Assembly (NCBI GenBank): GCA_020444245.1
Contig: JAHLLI010000001.1
Span: 186,001 to 250,000, forward strand
From: Actinomycetales bacterium
GTDB lineage: Bacteria; Actinomycetota; Actinomycetes; Actinomycetales; Cellulomonadaceae
Length of the DNA stretch: 64,000 nt
Reading direction: 5' to 3'
Made by a program: the position numbers and the translations under genes. The notes under the pieces were generated by a model. The model worked only from the letters and a program-made list of their open reading frames with translations, was not told the DNA's origin and did no database searches. Shown piece by piece: positions 58,027 through 64,000 of this stretch; positions within the stretch are counted from its first letter, which is position 1, and each line of letters opens with the position of its first letter.

Positions 58027-58404
58027 GTGCACGAAGCCTCGATGGCCGCTCCCGACTACCGCAACGGCGACTGGGGGCCCGCCTACCTCATCCAGACCCC
58101 GAGCAGCGACATGGGCGTCCTGCGCCTGGGGCCCGGCGACGCGATGCCCAACCACCTGCACCGGCACTGCGACGAGTCGTTCGTGGTGCTCGAGGGCCGC
58201 GCGAGCCTGTGGGTGGACGCCACCACGCGCCACGACATGACCCCGGACACCGTGTTCCGCTGCGTGCCCGGCGAGATGCACTACCTGGTCAACGACTCCG
58301 ACGCGCCCTTCCGGTGCGTCTTCATCAAGTCCCCCGCCAGCCCCGGGGACACCGTGACCGTGCCGTGGACCCCGGGCGAGCCCGCCCCGGTCGCACCGGC
58401 CTGA
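58027..58404 (+). CDS. Single-domain cupin protein
   Basis: The 125-residue protein has both cupin motifs complete. Motif 1 is GDAMPNHLHRHCDESFVVLEG, with two His and a Glu as metal ligands. Motif 2 contains VPGEMHYLVND, with the fourth histidine. It is either a small metalloenzyme (isomerase/dioxygenase type) or a sugar-binding auxiliary. The GTG start follows GAGGAAACC. Between the aldolase-SDR and LsrF genes, a role in isomerising a phosphorylated intermediate, analogous to LsrG in the AI-2 pathway, is possible but unproven. Confidence 0.83.
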   Translation: MHEASMAAPDYRNGDWGPAYLIQTPSSDMGVLRLGPGDAMPNHLHRHCDESFVVLEGRASLWVDATTRHDMTPDTVFRCVPGEMHYLVNDSDAPFRCVFIKSPASPGDTVTVPWTPGEPAPVAPA

Positions 58405-58496
58405 GACCTCGGGCGCCGGGAACGGCCCGGCCCCGTCCACCCCGCCGGCGCAGCCGGTGACCAGCCGGCGGCGCGCCGCCACAGAAAGGACTCGAG

Positions 58497-59381
58497 ATGG
58501 CTGATCTGGACAGCACCGTCGCGGCCAAGGACTTCGGGCTCACCACCCCGCAGACCGTCCCGGCCTCGCCGGTCAAGGGCAGCGACCAGCTGGACTTCGG
58601 CATGCGGCACCGGCTCGGGCGGATCTTCTCCCCCGCCGGGCGCACCGTCATGCTGGCGTTCGACCACGGCTACTTCCAGGGCCCGACACGCGGCCTGGAG
58701 CGGGTCGACCTCAACATCGTGCCGCTCGCGCCGTGGGCCGACGCCCTGATGGCCACCCGCGGCATCATGCGCACCGTCGTGCCCGCGGCCAGCCCCAACG
58801 CGCTCGTGCTGCGCGCCTCGGGCGGGCCGTCGATCCTCAAGGAGCTCTCCAACGAGCAGATCGCCATGGACATGGCCGACGCCGTGCGCATCGACGCCGC
58901 AGCGGTCGCCGTCCAGGTGTTCATCGGCGGGGAGAACGAGACGCAGTCGGTGCACAACATGACCCGCCTCGTCGACCAGGGCCTGGCCACCGGCATCCCG
59001 GTGGTCGGCGTGACGGCGGTCGGCCGCGAGCTCACGCGCGACGCGCGCTACCTGGGCCTGGCCACCCGGATCATCGCCGAGCTCGGCGCCCAGATCGTCA
59101 AGACGTACTACTGCGAGGAGGACTTCGCGGACGTCACGGCAGGCTGCCCGGTCCCGGTGATCATGGCCGGCGGCAAGAAGCTCCCGGTGGCCGACGCCCT
59201 GACGATGGCCTGGCGGGCCGTGGACCAGGGCGCCTCGGGCGTGGACATGGGGCGCAACATCTTCCAGCGCCAGGGCCCGACCGCGATGATCCAGGCCGTG
59301 CGTGCGGTCGTGCACGACGGCGCCTCCCCCGCCGAGGCCACGCAGATGTACGCGGACCTGTCCGGCGGGAAGCAGGACTGA
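58497..59381 (+). CDS. lsrF: LsrF-type 3-hydroxy-5-phosphonooxypentane-2,4-dione thiolase
   Basis: The 294-residue class I aldolase-fold enzyme is unusually close to E. coli LsrF in sequence: MADLD start, TVMLAFDHGYFQGPTRGLER, LATRIIAELGAQIVKTYY with the Schiff-base lysine at about residue 202, MAGGKKLP and QGASGVDMGRNIFQ. LsrF transfers an acetyl group from 3-hydroxy-2,4-pentanedione 5-phosphate to CoA, giving DHAP and acetyl-CoA. No LsrK or LsrG gene is present, so the substrate probably comes from the 5-deoxypentose route. The stop overlaps the next start (TGATG). Confidence 0.9.
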   Translation: MADLDSTVAAKDFGLTTPQTVPASPVKGSDQLDFGMRHRLGRIFSPAGRTVMLAFDHGYFQGPTRGLERVDLNIVPLAPWADALMATRGIMRTVVPAASPNALVLRASGGPSILKELSNEQIAMDMADAVRIDAAAVAVQVFIGGENETQSVHNMTRLVDQGLATGIPVVGVTAVGRELTRDARYLGLATRIIAELGAQIVKTYYCEEDFADVTAGCPVPVIMAGGKKLPVADALTMAWRAVDQGASGVDMGRNIFQRQGPTAMIQAVRAVVHDGASPAEATQMYADLSGGKQD

Positions 59382-60037
59382 TGAGCGCGACGACCGGGAG
59401 CACCGAGGAGCAGCTGCGCGAGCAGGTCGTCCGGATCGGCCGGGCGATGTGGGAGCGCGGCCTGGTGTCGGCCAACGACGGCAACGTGTCCGTCAAGCTG
59501 GCCGACGGGTCGGTGCTGTGCACACCCACCGGGGTCTCCAAGGGCTTCATGACCCCCGAGATGCTCCCGGTCGTCGCACTCGACGGGACGACGCTGCGCG
59601 GCGACCTGCGCCCGTCGTCCGAGGTGCTCATGCACCTGCGGGCCTACGTGGAGGACCCGGCCGTCGGCGCCGTGGTGCACGCCCACCCGCTGTACGCCAC
59701 CGCTTTCGCGATCAAGGGCGAGGCGCTGACCGGCCTGATGATGCCGGAGAGCGTCGTGGCGATGCCGGAGGTGCCGCTCGCGCCCTACGCGACCCCGTCG
59801 ACCCAGGAGGTGCCGGACTCGATCGCGCCGTTCGTGCGCACCCACACCGGCTGCCTCCTGGAGCACCACGGCGCGCTGACCTGGGGACCGGACCTCATGA
59901 CGGCCTACCTGGCGATGGAGCGTCTGGAGTACAGCGCGCACATGACCGCGCTGACCCGCCAGATCGACGGCGAGCGCCAGCTCAGCGCCGAGAGGGCGGC
60001 TGCGGTGCGCCGACAGTTCGGCATCGCGACCGCCTGA
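59381..60037 (+). CDS. Class II aldolase/adducin-family protein
   Basis: The 218-residue enzyme has GLVSANDGNVSVKLADGSVLCTPTG (phosphate and substrate loop), AVVHAHPLYATAFAI with two zinc-ligand histidines, a third zinc ligand in LLEHHGALTWGPD, and catalytic-region SSEVLMHL. It resembles fuculose-phosphate aldolases and the aldolases of 5-deoxyribose and methylthioribose disposal, which split the ketose 1-phosphate to DHAP plus an aldehyde. It is the last gene of the rightward arm and is translationally coupled to lsrF. Confidence 0.88.
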   Translation: MSATTGSTEEQLREQVVRIGRAMWERGLVSANDGNVSVKLADGSVLCTPTGVSKGFMTPEMLPVVALDGTTLRGDLRPSSEVLMHLRAYVEDPAVGAVVHAHPLYATAFAIKGEALTGLMMPESVVAMPEVPLAPYATPSTQEVPDSIAPFVRTHTGCLLEHHGALTWGPDLMTAYLAMERLEYSAHMTALTRQIDGERQLSAERAAAVRRQFGIATA

Positions 60038-60044
60038 GCCGAGC

Positions 60045-60066
60045 GCCGCGGGCGCGCCGGCGCGGC
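60045..60066 (+). terminator. Possible GC-rich hairpin after the aldolase operon
   Basis: GCCGCG and CGCGGC arms enclose a loop that is itself GC-rich. It lies eight bases after the aldolase stop. It is weak evidence, as such pairs occur by chance in DNA this GC-rich. Confidence 0.35.
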
Positions 60067-60100
60067 GAGGGCGTGTTGCCGGAGCGGTGGTGTTCAGGCG

Positions 60101-60874
60101 TCATTGCCATGCGCGGACTCGGTGGATGGTGGCGGTCTTGGGGTAGCTTCCGCCGCGCGGTCCGATCTCGAACAGGTCGATCATGAGGAACAGCGGGTAG
60201 TCAGGCGCCTGCGCGATGCGGCGCAGGGTGTGTCCTTCGCATCCGATCACCGTCTCGCCCTCGCCCCAGATCGCGGTCCATGTGTGGGGTGAGGACGCAT
60301 CGAACGGGAGGATGACCTCGGTCATGTCGGTGGTGAGGTTCGGGTCGTGATGAGCTTTGACGCCGGTGCGGGCGACGGTGGTCTTCCCGATGGCGTCGGC
60401 GTCGATCTCGAAGACGCAGATCTCACCGGACTCCGCCGGGGATCGGTGCTCGGTTCCGACGAGCCATGCCGCGACCATGCAATGGGCGTCCGGGCTCGCG
60501 GACACGGTGATATCCACTCGACCCCGTGTGGGTGTGAACAGCAGCTGTTGCGGAATCTGCGTGCGGACCTTGAGGTCGACGCGATGGCGATGCGTTCCGA
60601 ACGGAGAGCCGACTGGCCCCGAGTAGACACCTGTTTGCAGGTTCGAGACGCGTAGCGGTGCATCCTCGGGACGCCAATCAGGCTGGTCGGACTCGATCCT
60701 CAACTCCACTCCGGCAGGAACGATCCCATAGCGCGCTCGCGCTCGTTCCGGAGTCGTCCACTGCGGGAGATAGCTCGCAACCCATCGATGGGGGCTCAGT
60801 CCGTGAGTGAAGTCGTCGTCGATGTCCGGGGCACGGTTCGGCGCAACAGGAAGGTGGCTCACGGAGGCCGGCAT
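60101..60874 (-). CDS. GH16/concanavalin-A-like lectin-fold protein, probably transferred
   Basis: The 257-residue protein has a glycoside-hydrolase-16-like jelly-roll pattern: IDDDFTHGLSPHRWVASYLPQW at the start, RVSNLQTGVYSGPVGSPFGTHRHRVDLKVRT, and FEIDADAIG. GH16 enzymes have ExDxxE; here only EID is clear and the second glutamate is missing, so hydrolysis is doubtful. There is no signal peptide. The stretch 60.06-60.95 kb is visibly less GC-rich and uses more A/T-ending codons than its neighbours, which suggests recent acquisition. The start could lie upstream of 60874. Confidence 0.7.
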   Translation of the reverse strand: MPASVSHLPVAPNRAPDIDDDFTHGLSPHRWVASYLPQWTTPERARARYGIVPAGVELRIESDQPDWRPEDAPLRVSNLQTGVYSGPVGSPFGTHRHRVDLKVRTQIPQQLLFTPTRGRVDITVSASPDAHCMVAAWLVGTEHRSPAESGEICVFEIDADAIGKTTVARTGVKAHHDPNLTTDMTEVILPFDASSPHTWTAIWGEGETVIGCEGHTLRRIAQAPDYPLFLMIDLFEIGPRGGSYPKTATIHRVRAWQ

Positions 60875-60955
60875 GAGAGATGGTCGCACGCGAGCTGAGC
60901 GAGACACGCGGTCGAGACTCGCCCGCGAACCGCCCGAAGACGCTGGCAGCACGCT

Positions 60956-61831
60956 CTAGTAGACCGTCAGGCCGTGAGCGCGGAACTGGCCGCGGACGCG
61001 CTCGACGAGCTCGGCGCTCGGGGCGTGGACACCCTCCAGCTCGTAGTCCAGGCCCAGCGCCGCCCACTTGTCGCGGCCCATCTGGTGGAACGGGAGCACC
61101 TCGACCCGGCTCACGCTGGACAGGCTCGCGGCGTACTCGGCGACCGCCTCGACGTTCGCCTCGTCGTCGGTCACGCCGGGCACCAGGACGAACCGGACCC
61201 AGATCTCGGTGCCCGCCTCGGCCAGCCGTCGGCCGAAGGCCAGCGTCGGCGCGAGCTCACGGCCGGTGACGCGCTTGTACGTCTCGGGGATCCCGGACTT
61301 CACGTCCAGGAGCACCAGGTCGATGTCGGCCAGCATCTCGTCGCTGACGTGCGCACCCAGATAGCCCGACGTGTCGATCGCGGTGTGCAGCCCCAGCTCC
61401 TTGGCGCCGCGCAGCAGGCGGGCCGCGAACGCCGGCTGCATGAGTGGCTCGCCCCCGGAGATCGTCAGCCCACCCTTGGTGGCCTTGAGGACGCCCGCGT
61501 ACCGCGTCAGCCGGCCGAGCAGCTCGGTCGCGGTGATCGGCTTGCCGCGCCGCATCTCCATGGTGTCGGGGTTGTGGCAGTACAGGCAGCGCAGCGGGCA
61601 GCCGGACAGGAACGCCGTGAGCCGGGTCCCGGGGCCGTCGACGGCGGTGACCAGCTCCCAGGAGTGCACCGACCCGAGCTCTCCGGCCCGCATCTGGGAG
61701 AACTTCTCCGACCGTTCCAGCTCGACGGACTCCAGGCCCGCGGTCCCGGAGGTCGCGCGCACGGTGGATCCACCCACGACGGGCACGTCGAGGGTGACGA
61801 TCGGGGCGCCCTGCGGACCGGGAACGGTCAT
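60956..61831 (-). CDS. pflA: Pyruvate formate-lyase activating enzyme (radical SAM)
   Basis: The 291-residue radical SAM protein has SVHSWELVTAVDGPGTRLTAFLSGCPLRCLYCHNPDTM. The three cysteines of CxxxCxxC hold the 4Fe-4S cluster. GGLTISGGEPLMQPAF (SAM-binding GGEP) and VLLDVKSG follow. It installs the glycyl radical on pyruvate formate-lyase during anaerobic growth and releases 5'-deoxyadenosine. An N-terminal extension of about 65 residues precedes the usual start. The pflB gene is not in the window. A DosR-like operator lies upstream. The ATG at 61831 is chosen; one at 61867 is possible. Confidence 0.9.
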   Translation of the reverse strand: MTVPGPQGAPIVTLDVPVVGGSTVRATSGTAGLESVELERSEKFSQMRAGELGSVHSWELVTAVDGPGTRLTAFLSGCPLRCLYCHNPDTMEMRRGKPITATELLGRLTRYAGVLKATKGGLTISGGEPLMQPAFAARLLRGAKELGLHTAIDTSGYLGAHVSDEMLADIDLVLLDVKSGIPETYKRVTGRELAPTLAFGRRLAEAGTEIWVRFVLVPGVTDDEANVEAVAEYAASLSSVSRVEVLPFHQMGRDKWAALGLDYELEGVHAPSAELVERVRGQFRAHGLTVY

Positions 61832-61873
61832 GGGTCCATGGTGACCCACAACCCTCGGGGAAGTCATGGGACG

Positions 61874-61893
61874 TTTGGACCGAAAGTCCCGAG
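61874..61893 (-). promoter_or_regulatory. DosR/DevR-like operator upstream of pflA
   Basis: The minus strand reads CTCGGGACTTTCGGTCCAAA. It agrees with the mycobacterial DosR consensus TTSGGGACTWWAGTCCCSAA at 15 of 20 positions, with a perfect left half. It lies 43-62 bp before the pflA start, and a second GGGACC half-site follows at 61902-61897. It fits oxygen- or NO-responsive induction. No dosR gene is in the window. Confidence 0.55.
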
Positions 61894-61900
61894 ACGGTCC

Positions 61901-63292
61901 CTAGCGAAGATCGGTGTCGAGGCGGTCGAGCAGCCGTCGCGCAGCCTCCACGACCAGCGTCCTGTCCTGGGTGACGGCGAAGTCGAACCAGCGCTCCTCG
62001 CCGGCCCCGGGCGGTGCCGGCCGCTCGCGAGCCAGCAGCGCCACCGCGTCCTGGACGCCGAGGACCACCACCGCCCACTCCTCGGCCAGCGGGTCACCGG
62101 GGGGCAGCGCCGCCCCGCGCACGTCCGGTGCGGGCTCCGCCGGGACGCCGGTGCCCAGCACGGCGACCAGCGGCAGCCTCTCGGCGAGCGCCTCGAACCG
62201 ACGGACGGCCGCCGCGCTCAGGTAGCGCACGTCCTGCACGCAGCTGAGCAGCACCGGCGGGGTCCCGGACTCCTGGGCGACGAGCTCGATGCCACGCACC
62301 ACGGCGCGGACCACCGACTCCGGCCCTCCGATCCACGCGCCCGGCCCCAGCAGCGCGAACGGCGACTGCCGCACCCGTTGACGGGGCGCCGGCGCCGCGA
62401 TCACCGTCGACCCGGACCACGACGGGGTCGCCAGGGCCTGCGGTCGCCCCCACAGCCAGCCCTGCCCGAGGGTCGCGCCGAGCACCAGCGCGCGCGCCCG
62501 GTCCTCCTCGGACTCGACCCCCTCGGCGACCACCAGGGCACCGCTCTGCTCGGCGTACGCCCGCACCGCGTGGGTGACGACCACCGTCGAGAGGTCGTCG
62601 ATCGACCCGAGCGTGCGCACGTCGAGCTTGACCACCTCCGGGCGCAGCACCGGCAGGAGGGCGAGCGCGGCGGGCTCCGCACCGACGTCGTCGAGCGCGA
62701 TCGGGTGGCCGGCGCCGCGCAGCCGGTCGGCCGCCGCGAGCACCGCGGCAGGGTCCTGTGCGAGCGCGTGCTCGGTGAGCTCGACGACGACGCGCAGACC
62801 ACCCGGCCGGGCGCGCAGCAGCTCCAGCACCGCATCCGGGTCCTCGTGGACGGTCGCGGGGTCGACGTTGACGAAGAGCAGGTCGGTGCCGGCCGCGCGG
62901 CCCGCTCCCCGCAGGTGGGTGCGCAGAGCGACCCGGTCCAGCTCCGCCTCGTCGCCCGACTCGTGCGCCGCGTCGATCAGGGCCCGGGGCGACTCGAGCG
63001 CCGAGCCCGCGGGACCGCGGAGCAGGGCCTCGTGGGCGACCACGTTCTGCGAGCGCAGGTCGACCAGCGGCTGGAGCAGGCTGCGAAGGCCACCGCCGCG
63101 CAGCAGGGCCGCGAGGTCGGCGTCGTCCGCCCCGACGGTCTCACCCGACGACGTGCGTTGCGAGGGCAGCCCGCCGGACTGCCAGGGCGGCGGGCCGTCG
63201 TACGCCTGGGGCAGCAGCACCTCCCCGTAGCCCGCGAGGGCGCCGGGCACCCCGGGCTCGGCCAGCGGCCGGAACATCGGGGTCGCGCTCAC
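61901..63292 (-). CDS. EAL-domain protein with C-terminal DICT-like sensor domain
   Basis: The protein has 463 residues and no membrane helix. Residues 60-290 form an EAL domain: VAHEALLRGP, LLFVNVDP, LRVVVELTEHA, IALDDVGAEPAALALL and VKLDVRTLGS. The usual DDFGTGYSS loop is reduced to DDVGAEPAA, so catalytic strength is uncertain. The last 150 residues (APRQRVRQSPFALLGPGAWIGG ... VEAARRLLDRLD) resemble the DICT domain found with cyclic-di-GMP proteins. The GTG start has GAGG eleven bases upstream. Its stop lies just before the DosR-like site of pflA. Confidence 0.82.
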   Translation of the reverse strand: MSATPMFRPLAEPGVPGALAGYGEVLLPQAYDGPPPWQSGGLPSQRTSSGETVGADDADLAALLRGGGLRSLLQPLVDLRSQNVVAHEALLRGPAGSALESPRALIDAAHESGDEAELDRVALRTHLRGAGRAAGTDLLFVNVDPATVHEDPDAVLELLRARPGGLRVVVELTEHALAQDPAAVLAAADRLRGAGHPIALDDVGAEPAALALLPVLRPEVVKLDVRTLGSIDDLSTVVVTHAVRAYAEQSGALVVAEGVESEEDRARALVLGATLGQGWLWGRPQALATPSWSGSTVIAAPAPRQRVRQSPFALLGPGAWIGGPESVVRAVVRGIELVAQESGTPPVLLSCVQDVRYLSAAAVRRFEALAERLPLVAVLGTGVPAEPAPDVRGAALPPGDPLAEEWAVVVLGVQDAVALLARERPAPPGAGEERWFDFAVTQDRTLVVEAARRLLDRLDTDLR

Positions 63293-63381
63293 GGTCGGTC
63301 CTCGGGGTTGACGACGCAGAGGGCTGGGGGCCTCTCCCGACCCCATCGGCACCGAGGTCCCACCGTTGAGCGGTCGGTCGC

Positions 63382-63969
63382 TCAGCCGGGTCCCTGCTCC
63401 CCGACCGGGACCGGGGCGTCGAGCCGGTTGCCCGGGCCCGGCAGGGGGCACGACCACGCCTCGTCGTACGCGCACGAGGGCGGGTAGGCGAAGTTCAGGT
63501 CGACGACCAGGTCGTCCCGGCCGCCGCCGAGGTCGGCCCCCTTGACCGTGTCGAGCACGTACCGCCCGCCGCCGTAGCCCGTCGACCCGGAGGTGGCGTC
63601 GCGCACCGGCAGGAACACGCCTCCGCCGTAGACCGCGACCCACCAGAGGTCCAGCGTCCCGAGCCCGGGCAGCTCCACGCGACCGATCCGGTCCTGGTGG
63701 ACCACGCCGTCCCCGGTGGCCACCGACGTGCGCAGCGCCTCGGCCGGGAGGACGGGGACGACGAACCGGAACGTGGGGTCGTACGGCGCGACCCGGAGGC
63801 GGAACGAGGCCCGTCGCGCCTGCGGGATCGGCGACTGGGGGTGGTACCGCAGCAGCTCCTCGCGCCCGGCGAACCAGCGGGCGTGCCCTGCGACGGGGTC
63901 GCAGCGCCGCACTTCGCGGTACAGACCCGCGACCCGGCGCCGCCAGTCGAGCAGGTCGAGGGCGTCCAC
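63382..63969 (-). CDS. DUF1684-family protein
   Basis: The 195-residue cytoplasmic protein matches DUF1684, with an N-terminal helix (LLDWRRRVAGLYREVRR), a beta-rich middle and the conserved block FLPVRDATSGSTGYGGGRYVLDTVKGADL. FAYPPSCAYDEAWSCPLPGPGNRL follows; its two cysteines and invariant NFAY/NPS-type loop characterise the family. Function is unknown. The GTG start is near the right edge of the window, after a GGGGGC stretch. It may belong to a transcript with the EAL-DICT gene 90 bp downstream. Confidence 0.83.
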   Translation of the reverse strand: MDALDLLDWRRRVAGLYREVRRCDPVAGHARWFAGREELLRYHPQSPIPQARRASFRLRVAPYDPTFRFVVPVLPAEALRTSVATGDGVVHQDRIGRVELPGLGTLDLWWVAVYGGGVFLPVRDATSGSTGYGGGRYVLDTVKGADLGGGRDDLVVDLNFAYPPSCAYDEAWSCPLPGPGNRLDAPVPVGEQGPG

Positions 63970-64000
63970 GCCCCCACGCTCCGCCAGGACCGCGGCGCCG

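Noticed and set aside
48911..59381. A quorum-sensing AI-2 (Lsr) uptake system
   Set aside because: The importer and LsrF would fit, but LsrK, LsrG and LsrR-type genes are missing, and MtnK and MtnA are the kinase and isomerase present. A 5-deoxypentose substrate explains the set better.
1..64000. Long overlapping frames on the opposite strand of most genes (for example opposite 18.5-20.6 kb and 48.4-53.2 kb)
   Set aside because: They are Arg/Pro/Gly/His-rich with no family motifs. High GC suppresses stop codons in the mirror frames.
1..64000. tRNA, rRNA, CRISPR arrays, insertion sequences and prophage genes
   Set aside because: I looked for cloverleaf ends, spaced direct repeats, transposase motifs and phage structural genes and saw none. 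A tRNAscan, Infernal and ISfinder search would settle this.

Overview
The window is very GC-rich actinobacterial chromosome. GTG starts are frequent, strong GGAGG-type ribosome sites occur, and many gene pairs overlap by 4 bases (GTGA or ATGA). The gene content (pyruvate formate-lyase activase behind a DosR-like site, 3Fe-4S ferredoxin, actinobacterial DUF1684, DsrE and PrsW families) fits a facultatively anaerobic Cellulomonas-like member of the Micrococcales. That placement is inference. I see no tRNA, rRNA, CRISPR array, insertion sequence or prophage.

Layout: 0-3.2 kb holds a luciferase-like oxidoreductase, a DsrE protein and a divergent TetR/DUF4386 pair with two matching operators. 3.2-5.9 kb holds low-complexity proteins, an ECF sigma factor with a membrane partner, and a 310-bp element bounded by 22-bp inverted repeats. 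5.9-11.5 kb holds an HdeD-DUF389 fusion and an osmoprotectant ABC importer. 11.8-18.3 kb holds a beta-helix lipoprotein, a GGDEF-EAL protein, an M20 amidohydrolase and an MFS carrier. 18.5-32.8 kb is mostly housekeeping: a Na+/H+ antiporter, an ABC exporter, an SDR, PrsW, a SNF2 helicase, a GntR/membrane pair, a zinc-ribbon thioredoxin and a K+-channel-like protein.

32.9-39.8 kb is a compact electron-transfer operon (3Fe-4S ferredoxin, NuoF-like flavoprotein, four-histidine membrane cytochrome, ApbE flavin transferase, two secreted low-complexity proteins) led by a two-component system. A shared 11-bp-spaced direct repeat occurs twice around it. 39.9-48.4 kb holds a second M20 paralogue that shares a 206-bp near-identical tract with the first, a soluble CZB chemoreceptor, an ADP-ribosylglycohydrolase-like protein without its metal-binding aspartates, a thioredoxin plus 38-residue Cys-rich protein behind a CsoR/CstR-type operator, a uracil permease and a DUF4190 gene broken by an in-frame TAG.

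48.5-60.0 kb is the most interesting part, a GntR-controlled divergon. The left arm encodes an MtnA-type isomerase, a complete sugar ABC importer, an MtnK-type kinase and an RbsD/FucU mutarotase. The right arm encodes the GntR regulator, a class II aldolase-SDR fusion, a cupin, an LsrF thiolase and a second class II aldolase. Inverted repeats of the form GTTGTCNGACAAC lie at both promoters. Oxidising C4 of 5-deoxyribulose 1-phosphate would give exactly the substrate of LsrF. I therefore propose a pathway that takes up a 5-deoxypentose (5-deoxyribose or 5-methylthioribose) and converts it to DHAP plus acetyl-CoA. A foreign-looking GH16-like gene, pflA, an EAL-DICT protein and a DUF1684 protein close the window.
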